Assembly: GCA_030263615.1 (NCBI GenBank)
Contig: SZPH01000096.1
Location: 1 to 11,915 of the forward strand
From: Villigracilis sp900696595
Lineage (GTDB): Bacteria > Chloroflexota > Anaerolineae > Anaerolineales > Villigracilaceae
Length of the DNA: 11,915 nt
Direction: 5' to 3'
The translations under genes and the position numbers were made by a program. Below the pieces are notes generated by a model. The model was not told where the DNA came from. It saw nothing but the letters and a program-made list of their open reading frames with translations, and ran no database searches. Positions within the stretch are counted from its first letter, which is position 1, and every line of letters begins with the position of its first letter. This document shows, in pieces, positions 5,575-11,841 of this stretch.

Positions 5575-6069
5575 ATGCCAAGCGTCATCTTCAACGGCAA
5601 AACTTATAATTCCATCGAAGACATGCCCGCTGACGAGAGAAAAGCGTACGAGCAGGTATCACAAATTCTCGTGGATAAGAACGGCAACGGCATTCCCGAC
5701 CTGCTCGAAGGCGACATGGCGCAGAACGTCCTCGCCGCCCACTCGACCGGGATGCATGTGACTGTGAACGGCAAGGTCTACCGCACTCTCGAAGACCTCC
5801 CGCCTGACCTGCGTCAAAGCGTGGACGGCGCGTTCAAGGTATTGTCCAGCATGGGGATACTGCCAGTCCAATCCGAAGCGAAACCCTCGCAGGCGAATCC
5901 GCCCCCGCAGACCGGCTCGAAACCGTTTCTTTCCACGCCGTCCTCCTCCCCCGTCATCGAAGAAGATAAAGGGTTGGGTGTCTTTTCCTATGCAATCATC
6001 GCCATTATCCTGTGCTTCGCGCTGACGGTCGCCGCCTTTGCCGCCATCTACTTAATGAATCGGCAATGA
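5575..6069 (+). CDS. Small tail-anchored membrane protein with duplicated NGKxY motif
   Basis: I do not recognise a named family for this 164-residue protein. It has an internal duplication: FNGKTYNSIEDMPADERKA (6-24) and VNGKVYRTLEDLPPDLRQS (64-82). Between the two lies DKNGNGIPDLLEGD (34-47), which resembles a calcium-binding EF-hand/dockerin-type loop. A Pro/Ser-rich linker (about 98-128) leads to one C-terminal transmembrane helix (about 136-160) and a very short tail (MNRQ). There is no signal peptide, so the N-terminal part should face the cytoplasm. AGGAAGGAG five bases upstream of the ATG is the strongest ribosome binding site in this part of the window. It starts 18 bases after the DsbA-like gene, so the two are very probably one transcript. 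It stops with TGA, which shows that TGA still serves as a stop in this genome. The function is unknown. Confidence 0.82.
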   Translation: MPSVIFNGKTYNSIEDMPADERKAYEQVSQILVDKNGNGIPDLLEGDMAQNVLAAHSTGMHVTVNGKVYRTLEDLPPDLRQSVDGAFKVLSSMGILPVQSEAKPSQANPPPQTGSKPFLSTPSSSPVIEEDKGLGVFSYAIIAIILCFALTVAAFAAIYLMNRQ

Positions 6070-6106
6070 ACCCGGCACAGTGAAGTTGCCTGGCGTGGCG
6101 TCGCGT

Positions 6107-7288
6107 TTATTTGTCAATGAGGAAGGGCTGCCGCTTGCCGTAGGTCAGCGAACGCCAGAGCCATTCGAGCGGGCCGAATTGGAAGCGGGAAAGCCACCAG
6201 ACGCTCAGCGGAATCTGGCACAGATAGATTGCGAAAGTGAATCCCCACAGCCGGGCCGCGCCGACCGATTCATATAATCCAAATCCGTATCCATTGAAGA
6301 GGAGGGAGCAAACCACTGATTGCAAAACGTAGTTGGTCAGCGCCATGCGCCCGACTTTGGCGACGGGCGCGAGAAGTTTTGCTCCGAATGGGCGGAGCGA
6401 GAGCAGCGCCAGCCCGCTGATGTAAACCGCCGCAAACGCCGGGGCGCCGATGGTGAACCCGAGGCTGGAAAGCCAGGGGGCTTCGGTCAGGATGAAAAGG
6501 GCGTTGAAAATCAACCCGACCGGCAGCCCCCATTGAATAACCTTTGTGAAAAAAGATCGGCGTTCGTTCATCTGTTCGAAGAGTTTCATACGCCCGGCAA
6601 GCAAGCCCAGCAGGAAGAGCGCCATCACCGTTCCGCTTTGGGTGAAGGCAATGGCCAGGAACGAGAAAAAGGCGCCGAAGAATTGGAAGGCGACGACGGA
6701 GGAAAACGAGTCTCCGCGATAGGCTTGCCGCGCCATTGCAAGAATATCCAGCCCGGGGATTTTTTCGCCGCCGAGATGCGGCCCGCCGATGATGGCAAGC
6801 AAAATAAACCCAATGACGAGAAATATTCCGGCATAAGCCAGCAGGGTTTTGTCGGAGCGTTTGCGAAACGCCAACAGCAAAAAACCGAGCATGGCGTAAA
6901 GGCGCAGAATGTCGCCCAGCCAGAAGATGACAGCGTGTAAAACGCCCAGGGCAAACAGAACCAGCAACCGGCGCGGATAGAACGAGCGAAGGTCTTTGCC
7001 TTTGGCTTCTGCGCGAGTCATCTGCACGGAAAAGCCCAATCCAAACAGAAAGGAAAAAATGGTGTAAAACTTGCCTTCGGCGAGGAAGAGCATCAAGATT
7101 TCCGCCAGTTCGTCCGACCCTGCCGGTTTTGCGGGGATGTAGCCGGGGAAGAGCGCCGGAGCGGCGAACCCGCCGATGTTAACCGCCAGAATGCCGAAGA
7201 CCGCAAAGCCGCGCAACGCGTCAAGAATTTGAAGACGTTCCGCCTGGGGGATGGGCGCGATGGGGTTGTTGGGAACGGGATGCGACAT
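6107..7288 (-). CDS. DUF418 domain membrane protein
   Basis: This 393-residue polytopic membrane protein belongs to the YeiB/DUF418 group, related to acyltransferase-type membrane proteins. The N-terminal signature RLQILDALRGFAVFGILAVN (about 18-37) and the C-terminal FGPLEWLWRSLTYGKRQPF are diagnostic of the family, with multiple hydrophobic helices between. The substrate is unknown; a role in transport or envelope modification is often suggested but unproven. The ATG is at 7288-7286 with AGGA nine bases upstream. That ribosome binding site lies within the end of the TetR gene, whose stop is only four bases away, so the two form a tight operon and this gene is the likely main target of the TetR regulator. 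It converges with the 5575-6069 gene with a 37-base gap and no obvious terminator. Confidence 0.9.
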   Translation of the reverse strand: MSHPVPNNPIAPIPQAERLQILDALRGFAVFGILAVNIGGFAAPALFPGYIPAKPAGSDELAEILMLFLAEGKFYTIFSFLFGLGFSVQMTRAEAKGKDLRSFYPRRLLVLFALGVLHAVIFWLGDILRLYAMLGFLLLAFRKRSDKTLLAYAGIFLVIGFILLAIIGGPHLGGEKIPGLDILAMARQAYRGDSFSSVVAFQFFGAFFSFLAIAFTQSGTVMALFLLGLLAGRMKLFEQMNERRSFFTKVIQWGLPVGLIFNALFILTEAPWLSSLGFTIGAPAFAAVYISGLALLSLRPFGAKLLAPVAKVGRMALTNYVLQSVVCSLLFNGYGFGLYESVGAARLWGFTFAIYLCQIPLSVWWLSRFQFGPLEWLWRSLTYGKRQPFLIDK

Positions 7289-7292
7289 GCCT

Positions 7293-7901
7293 TTATTCCT
7301 GCGTTTTTGATTTCATCAATCCGGTTACGATCAGGTCCATGGCGGTCTGGAAGGATTCGCGCCAGCGTATTCCCTGCGGATCTGCCACTGCCAGCGTGGA
7401 GAGTCCTTCCTCCACGCCCAAAATGGCGTTGGCGACATCGGGCGGGTTGACGGTTCTGAATTCGCCGCGCTGAACGCCCTGCTCGATCAGCGTCGCCAGC
7501 GCCTGACGATAATGAGCCAGGTATTCGCGAATGAATTTACGCGCCTGCGGGTTGTGAGCGCATTCGGCATAGAATTGAACCCCGATCGGGTCGAGCCAGG
7601 AGAATTCATCGTAACATTCCGCGTACTGCGCGGCGTACGCTTGCAATCGTTCGGCGGTGGGCGCCTGGGAACGCAGAAGTTGGGTTAGATCGTCCAGGTC
7701 GCTTTGAAAGACCTGCCTGAGAATGTCCATGACAATCTCCTTGCGCCCTTTGAAATACCAGTACATGCCGCCAACGCTTAACCCGGCTTCGCGGGCGATT
7801 TCAGGCATGGTGGCTTTGTGATAGCCCTTGCGCAGAAAAACGCGAATGGCGGCGTCTATAATCTGCGGGCGGCGTTCTTCGCGGACGTCCGGACGGGGCA
7901 T
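7293..7901 (-). CDS. TetR/AcrR family transcriptional regulator
   Basis: This is a dimeric ligand-responsive repressor of 202 residues, a normal family length. The N-terminal DNA-binding domain contains the helix-turn-helix TMPEIAREAGLSVGGMYWYF (31-50) after the typical RRPQIIDAAIRVFLRKGYHKA helix. The C-terminal ligand domain is variable, with the usual TetR_C look (a FRTVNPPDVANAILGVEEGL stretch). I start it at ATG 7901, because GGAGG (7914-7910) lies eight bases upstream. An upstream TTG (7916) overlaps that ribosome binding site and is not credible. It is the first gene of an operon with DUF418. A 24-base palindrome covers its own -10 region, so autorepression is likely, and the divergent gene at 8051 may be affected too. 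The ligand is unknown. Confidence 0.93.
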   Translation of the reverse strand: MPRPDVREERRPQIIDAAIRVFLRKGYHKATMPEIAREAGLSVGGMYWYFKGRKEIVMDILRQVFQSDLDDLTQLLRSQAPTAERLQAYAAQYAECYDEFSWLDPIGVQFYAECAHNPQARKFIREYLAHYRQALATLIEQGVQRGEFRTVNPPDVANAILGVEEGLSTLAVADPQGIRWRESFQTAMDLIVTGLMKSKTQE

Positions 7902-7922
7902 GTTTTTTTCCTCCAATGAAAA

Positions 7923-7946
7923 ATAACCGAATAGTTATTCTGTTAT
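7923..7946. promoter_or_regulatory. Palindromic TetR operator candidate
   Basis: On the plus strand the site reads ATAAC, one base, GAATA, two bases, TATTC, one base, GTTAT. All ten outer and inner arm positions on each side match their complement; only the single spacer bases and the centre deviate. It overlaps the -10 hexamer and the predicted start of tetR, the usual place for an autoregulatory TetR operator. Confidence 0.75.
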
Positions 7947-7970
7947 AATATTTTCAGGACGGGCTGTCAA
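7942..7970 (-). promoter_or_regulatory. Promoter of the tetR-DUF418 operon
   Basis: On the reverse strand, TTGACA (7970-7965) is separated by 17 bases from TATAAC (7947-7942). The predicted start near 7935 leaves a leader of about 34 bases before the tetR ATG. The -35 element and spacing are consensus. Confidence 0.85.
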
Positions 7971-8050
7971 GGGCGAAAAAAAACGCCGCAGGGGGCGGGG
8001 TCGAAAATCTCTCCACTTTCGAAGGAGCAGGCCTCATGTAAAATAAGCGC

Positions 8051-8260
8051 ATGAAATCGGTCCTCCTCTACGTCTTGATCGCGGGCGCGATCTCCGCGCT
8101 CACTGCGCCCATTCCCGGCGCTTCCCTGTTGCTGACCGCGCTCGAGATCCTCACCTTTGTCCCCGGCATTGGCTGGCTTGCCGAAGTTGTCGTGGCAATG
8201 CTCTTCGTCCTCTTTTTGGGGTTGTTGGCGAATATGTACTTCGGCAAGAAAACAAAATAA
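8051..8260 (+). CDS. Small two-helix membrane protein, unknown function
   Basis: This 69-residue protein is mostly hydrophobic. One segment spans about 2-20 (SVLLYVLIAGAISALTA), another about 40-65 (GIGWLAEVVVAMLFVLFLGL), with PIPGASLL and TFVPGIGW loops and a basic tail (GKKTK). I do not recognise the family. The nearest good Shine-Dalgarno, AAGGAG (8022-8027), is spaced for an ATG at 8036 that is immediately followed by TAA; the gene's own ATG at 8051 lies ten bases beyond that TAA, so initiation may depend on re-initiation or on a weaker site. It is divergent from the tetR operon, 149 bases apart. Codon-level composition matches its neighbours, which supports a real gene, but evidence is limited to length, hydrophobicity and placement. 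Confidence 0.6.
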   Translation: MKSVLLYVLIAGAISALTAPIPGASLLLTALEILTFVPGIGWLAEVVVAMLFVLFLGLLANMYFGKKTK

Positions 8261-8281
8261 TCCGGAATGGCATTCCGGATT
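8250..8281 (-). terminator. Intrinsic terminator of the HAD gene (possibly bidirectional)
   Basis: AATCCGGAATG (8259-8269) and CATTCCGGATT (8271-8281) form an 11-bp perfect palindrome around one G. In a real hairpin the innermost pairs would open to make a loop. Read on the reverse strand it is followed by ATTTTGTTTTC, a U-rich tract, 77 bases after the HAD stop. On the plus strand it directly follows the 8051-8260 stop but no T tract follows. Confidence 0.7.
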
Positions 8282-8357
8282 GCCGCCGATCTTGTCAGCA
8301 GGTTTATGGCGTCGAATTTGCCATCTCACCCCATCGTCAGCGCGCTTTTATACCGGG

Positions 8358-9014
8358 CTATGCGTACCACCCCGCATCGCCGAGTATCTCCCAGCCTCTT
8401 TCCTGCGCCATGGCTCTCAGTCTCTCTTCGGGATAGACCGCGATGGGCCGGTCGGCTTTTTCGAGCATGGGCGCGTCCATGATCGAATCGCCATAGGCGA
8501 CATCCACCCTGTCCACGCCGAGGCGGCTCAAGACCTGCTCGATCTTCTTTTCATTCACAACCATATCGCCGACCATTTTCAAGCGCCCGTTGACGATCTC
8601 GGTCGGCGTGCCGATGACCTCCGCGCCGATGCGGCGCGCGAAGGGTTCGAGGAACGGCTCCATCATGCTGCTGGCGATGTACGTCTTCGCGCCGTCCTCG
8701 CGGTGCTTGACAAGCCGCGCCACAACATCCTCGCGGCGCTTCATCCACAGTTCATGCTCCACCAGCCATTCCGAAACATGGGCGACCTTCTCGGGCGTCG
8801 CATCTTTGATGTAGCCGAGACTGTCCAGCATTAATTGTTGACCCCATGTCTGCCAGTCAATCAGTCCGCGTTTGGCGAGAAAATACGAAGGCATGATGGA
8901 CAACTTATACCAGGCTGCCTCGATTTTGCTTTGATTATGCCTGACCCAATCCACCACGCCGAGGAAAGGCGAGCCGGTGGTCAGGGTCCCATTCATGTCC
9001 GACAAAACGATCAT
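8358..9014 (-). CDS. HAD superfamily (subclass IB, SerB-like) hydrolase with Asn at the second motif I position
   Basis: This is a haloacid-dehalogenase-fold protein of 218 residues with the core motifs in order: motif I DMNGTLT (6-12) with nucleophile D6, motif II serine in YIASSMMEPF (S115), motif III lysine in NEKKIEQ (K156/K157) and motif IV GDSIMD (175-180). An alpha-helical C1-type cap lies at about 15-105, which fits the phosphoserine-phosphatase-like IB group. In standard HAD phosphatases the residue two after the nucleophile is Asp, the general acid/base; here it is N8, so classical phosphatase activity is doubtful. I start at ATG 9014 because AAGGAG lies four bases upstream; the frame's extension to 9152 has no family character. 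It follows the sulfatase gene by 80 bases on the same strand and may be co-transcribed. The substrate is unknown. Confidence 0.87.
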   Translation of the reverse strand: MIVLSDMNGTLTTGSPFLGVVDWVRHNQSKIEAAWYKLSIMPSYFLAKRGLIDWQTWGQQLMLDSLGYIKDATPEKVAHVSEWLVEHELWMKRREDVVARLVKHREDGAKTYIASSMMEPFLEPFARRIGAEVIGTPTEIVNGRLKMVGDMVVNEKKIEQVLSRLGVDRVDVAYGDSIMDAPMLEKADRPIAVYPEERLRAMAQERGWEILGDAGWYA

Positions 9015-9094
9015 TTTTCTCCTTATGTTATCCTGCGCGGCAGGGACAACCCTCCCCCGGCGCAAAAAGTTGATTGCATGTATGGCGGGTCGCC

Positions 9095-10576
9095 CTAGCG
9101 GAACTCGATCTTCAAATCCTGCTCCAACGCGCGGCAGGTTTCGGCTTCGCAAATTTTCAATGCGTCCAGTTTCGCATGGAGTTGCGCCAGAGTCTCCGCG
9201 CTCAACCTCCCGGCAAGGTTTTCAAGTTGATGCGGGTCGGCTGTCAGGTCATAGAACTCGACCTCGTCATTGGCATATTCGATATAGACATAATCCGCGC
9301 CGCGGATTCCGCGAAAGGCGCCGCCTGCTATGCCCATCAGCAAGTTATCGCCTTCCGGGTCGCTCAAGGCTTCGCTGATCGCTTCCTCGTCAATATACCC
9401 GAACTCGATCAGAATGCCCTCCCGCCAGGGCGCCTCGCCGCCGGACAAAAACGGCAGGAAGGAACGCCCGTCCACGAAATCGGGAGGAGCGACCCCGGCG
9501 ATCTCGGCCACGGTGGGGGCAAAATCTATATTGGCAATCGCCTGCGAGACAGTGATCCCCGGTTTGATGCCCGGACCGCGCATCATGAACGGCGCGCGAA
9601 TATCCTCTTCATACGCAGTCCCCTTGCCGGACGGCAGCCCATGCTCGCCGAGGTGAAATCCATTATCGGAGGCGAAGACGATGTAAGTGTCGTCCAATTC
9701 TCCATTCTGTTCGAGCGTTTGGACGAGCGTTTCCACAAGTTCATCCACTGCCTGCAGGGATCGGACGCGCCCCTGAAAAAAAACGCTCGCGTCGTCCTCA
9801 TCGAACTCGTCGCCGCCGGAGGCAAGCCGTTGGATCAAGCGCGGCTTGTCGCTCAGATCCGCTTCGTTGAACGACGGTTTTTGCGGATACGCCGCAGCGT
9901 AATCCAAAGCCTCATGGCGCGCAGCCGGAATCGCCGGTCCGTGAGGCGCGTAAACCGAAACGAAAAGGAAGAAGGGAGAATCCGCTGCGACGCTCGACTC
10001 GATAAAGGCGAGGGATTTTTCCAGAATCACATCCGTGCTGTAGTCTTCGGGCGAGTCGCCGTACTCCGCGAGCGAACCGTTTTCGTTCATAACGTAATCG
10101 TAGAAGAAATTTCCCTCGTCGCGGTTGGCGATGAAAGCCGCCCAATCCGTCCATCCCGGCGGGACGTAGTTCCGGCCGGCGTTGACCGGGTAGTTGTTGA
10201 GATATTTTCCGAAAAGAGCCGTGCGATACCCCGCGCCTTGCAGCCAGACGTTGAGCGTGTCCTTCTCTTCATCGAGTTTATAGAACCGCGCAAAGCCCGG
10301 CGTGTTTTGCAGGATGTCGGTGTTGTGCGCGTACTGCCCGCGCAGCATCGAAGCGCGCGAGGGACAACAGATGGGGGTGGTGACGAAATAATTATCCAGC
10401 GTTGCGCCCTGTTCGCCGATGAGTCGATTCGTTCGTTCCATGTAGGGCGTCAACGCCAGGTCCATATCGTCGGCGAGGATCAGGATTATGTTGGGGGAAT
10501 CCTTAAACTGGTTTTTCGCCGCGCAACCCGTCAGCAGGACAAGCGTAATGATGGCGTTGACGATTCTTTTCTGCAT
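9095..10576 (-). CDS. Sulfatase lipoprotein, N-acetylglucosamine-6-sulfatase-like
   Basis: This is a predicted surface lipoprotein of the type I (formylglycine) sulfatase family, 493 residues, cleaving sulfate esters. The signal peptide MQKRIVNAIITLVLLTGC ends in lipobox LTGC (C18). Metal-site Asp pair D36-D37 lies in ILILADDMD. The motif CCPSR (70-74) places the formylglycine precursor at C70. Further active-site features are GKYLN (K124), APHGP (H212), SDNGFH (303-308) and K319. The strings CCPSRASMLRGQYAHN, MRGPGIKP, ANIDFAPT and a late C-x4-C pair parallel human N-acetylglucosamine-6-sulfatase, so a sulfated aminosugar or similar glycan is a reasonable substrate guess. It needs a maturase (FGE or anSME) encoded elsewhere. 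ATG 10576 has GGAG five bases upstream. The plus-strand frame opposite it (9074-10675) is a shadow. The HAD gene lies 80 bases downstream. Confidence 0.93.
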   Translation of the reverse strand: MQKRIVNAIITLVLLTGCAAKNQFKDSPNIILILADDMDLALTPYMERTNRLIGEQGATLDNYFVTTPICCPSRASMLRGQYAHNTDILQNTPGFARFYKLDEEKDTLNVWLQGAGYRTALFGKYLNNYPVNAGRNYVPPGWTDWAAFIANRDEGNFFYDYVMNENGSLAEYGDSPEDYSTDVILEKSLAFIESSVAADSPFFLFVSVYAPHGPAIPAARHEALDYAAAYPQKPSFNEADLSDKPRLIQRLASGGDEFDEDDASVFFQGRVRSLQAVDELVETLVQTLEQNGELDDTYIVFASDNGFHLGEHGLPSGKGTAYEEDIRAPFMMRGPGIKPGITVSQAIANIDFAPTVAEIAGVAPPDFVDGRSFLPFLSGGEAPWREGILIEFGYIDEEAISEALSDPEGDNLLMGIAGGAFRGIRGADYVYIEYANDEVEFYDLTADPHQLENLAGRLSAETLAQLHAKLDALKICEAETCRALEQDLKIEFR

Positions 10577-10599
10577 AAGTCTCCGTCGAACAGGCGAAA

Positions 10600-10608
10600 A
10601 GTATATCA
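10600..10608 (-). promoter_or_regulatory. Extended -10 promoter candidate of the sulfatase gene
   Basis: On the reverse strand TGA-TATACT (10608-10600) forms an extended -10 element (TGn plus a near-consensus hexamer) about 24 bases before the ATG. No good -35 is present at 17 bases, which is tolerable for extended -10 promoters. Confidence 0.45.
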
Positions 10609-10687
10609 CTGCGCCGTATTGTTATTTGCGAGTCTCATGGATGCGCTCCCGTCCGCATTGTATCCTCGTTCCTGATTCCGCGTGGTT

Positions 10688-10693
10688 TATAAT
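10688..10693 (+). promoter_or_regulatory. -10 element candidate upstream of the SH3b lipoprotein gene
   Basis: A perfect TATAAT lies about 134 bases before the likely translation start, in the divergent spacer between the sulfatase and lipoprotein genes. No -35 of consensus quality stands at 16-18 bases, so this is a weak call. Confidence 0.35.
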
Positions 10694-10826
10694 CCCGGTT
10701 GTGTGCAGGCAAAGGTTGTCAACGCTTCCGCTCAAGCCGCCGCCCTCGGCGGTCGAGGGAAATCCCGCGCCGCGGACGGCGCTGGGAGCAGGTTACCTGA
10801 CATGTTTCGCGCGGCGCTCCCCGGTC

Positions 10827-11552
10827 ATGGATGGCAAGACTTCATCAGGAGGAAAGATAAAACGTCTCGTCCTGCTCGCAGGACTGACTCTCGCCCTGAC
10901 GGGATGCGCGCCGCAGACTCCCACGCCTCCCCCCACGCCGGTTATTGAACCCACAACCATACCGTCCCCGCCGCCTGTTACGCCTGCGCCCACGCCCGTC
11001 GAACTCCCGGTGGAAGTGACCGCCGAACTGGTCAACTGCCGATTCGGTCCCGGCGTCGTTTATTTGAGCCTGAACGAGATTCGCCAAGGCAGGACCCTTG
11101 TCGCCGTCGGGCGCGATGAATCTTTTTCGTGGTGGCTGGTCGAAGATCCAATCAACCCCGGCGGCTTTTGCTGGGTCTCCGCCGAAGTGACCGATGAAAA
11201 AGGGGATGTTTCTCAACTGCCGGTCGCCCCCGCGCCCACCGTCACCGTCACAAAATTGGCTCTGCGCGTCGAACCGAACCGCATCTTCGTGGACTGCGAC
11301 CAGTTCCCGCAGACGGTCTTCTTCGAAGCCGAGATCACCGCCAACGGACCCACCCTCGTGGCCTGGCAATGGGAGGCAAGCACAGGCGTCGTCTCGGATG
11401 TGGGCGCGCTTGTCTATGAAGAATCCGGGACGCAGGTCATCAACGAGTTCTACCGCATCAACGCGCCAAATGAGTATTGGGTAAAACTGAAAATCCTGTC
11501 GCCGAATGAACTGACAGAACAGGTTGCCTTCCCTGTCAGTTGCGCCCCGTAA
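10827..11552 (+). CDS. Lipoprotein with bacterial SH3-like (SH3b) domain
   Basis: This is a predicted lipid-anchored extracytoplasmic protein, 241 residues from ATG 10827. The signal segment is KRLVLLAGLTLALTGC with lipobox cysteine C27. A Pro/Thr linker (about 28-62) leads to an SH3b domain (about 63-127) recognisable by ELVNCRFGPGVVYLSLNEI, the strand GRTLVAVGRDES, and WWLVEDP with GGFCWVSAEV. The C-terminal half (about 135-241) looks like an all-beta Ig-like domain and has two cysteines, but I cannot name it. The start is uncertain: ATG 10827 lacks a ribosome binding site, whereas AGGAGG (10847-10852) lies four bases before an in-frame ATA at 10857 that would give the ideal lipoprotein start (M)KRLVLLAG. 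The frame is open back to 10488, over the sulfatase gene, which is not meaningful. It probably binds cell-wall or surface ligands; the function is not known. Confidence 0.82.
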   Translation: MDGKTSSGGKIKRLVLLAGLTLALTGCAPQTPTPPPTPVIEPTTIPSPPPVTPAPTPVELPVEVTAELVNCRFGPGVVYLSLNEIRQGRTLVAVGRDESFSWWLVEDPINPGGFCWVSAEVTDEKGDVSQLPVAPAPTVTVTKLALRVEPNRIFVDCDQFPQTVFFEAEITANGPTLVAWQWEASTGVVSDVGALVYEESGTQVINEFYRINAPNEYWVKLKILSPNELTEQVAFPVSCAP

Positions 11553-11557
11553 CAAAC

Positions 11558-11802
11558 TCAGACCTGACACCTAATTCTTGTCCAAATTAGGCTGCATTTC
11601 ATCGCTCGTCGCCAAGTTCTGGACACGGCTTTCTCGGATTTCACGGACGAACACGGAAAAACCCAGAAAAAAATCCTCAAAAATCCGCGCGTTCCGTGTA
11701 ATCCGTGTACGAAAGGGTTTTTATTCAGCCCATCGCGCGATGACTTGTCGGTTATTTTGGGCGAAATTTAGGTGACAAATTTTGGAAACCTATCAGGTCT
11801 GA
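11558..11802. repeat. Inverted-repeat-bounded element (MITE-like or nested palindrome)
   Basis: The ends are exact 10-base inverted repeats (TCAGACCTGA and TCAGGTCTGA). Inward of each end the sequence continues with related words (ACACCTAATT on the left, the reverse complement of TTAGGTGACA on the right). About 245 bases lie between, without an ORF of merit, and an inner CACGGAT-type palindrome sits in the middle. No target-site duplication is evident. Confidence 0.5.
11630..11716. repeat. Interspersed inverted-repeat element, CACGGAT type
   Basis: The left half has CTCGGATTTCACGGAC and GAACACGGAAAAA. The right half mirrors it with AAAAATCCGCG, TTCCGTGTAATCCGTGTA. An A-rich centre separates them. 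It has the same design as 621-697 but with CACGGA words. Confidence 0.6.
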
Positions 11803-11841
11803 ATTGAATCGATTCGTTGATTACCTTACACTTTGTTTTTA

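Noticed and set aside
7902..7916. TTG start of the TetR gene
   Set aside because: The codons overlap the GGAGG ribosome binding site that is properly spaced for ATG 7901.
9074..10675. 533-residue open frame on the plus strand, longer than the sulfatase frame
   Set aside because: It lies wholly opposite the sulfatase gene, shows no recognisable domain and reflects GC-rich codon mirroring. The minus frame has a lipobox and all the sulfatase active-site motifs.
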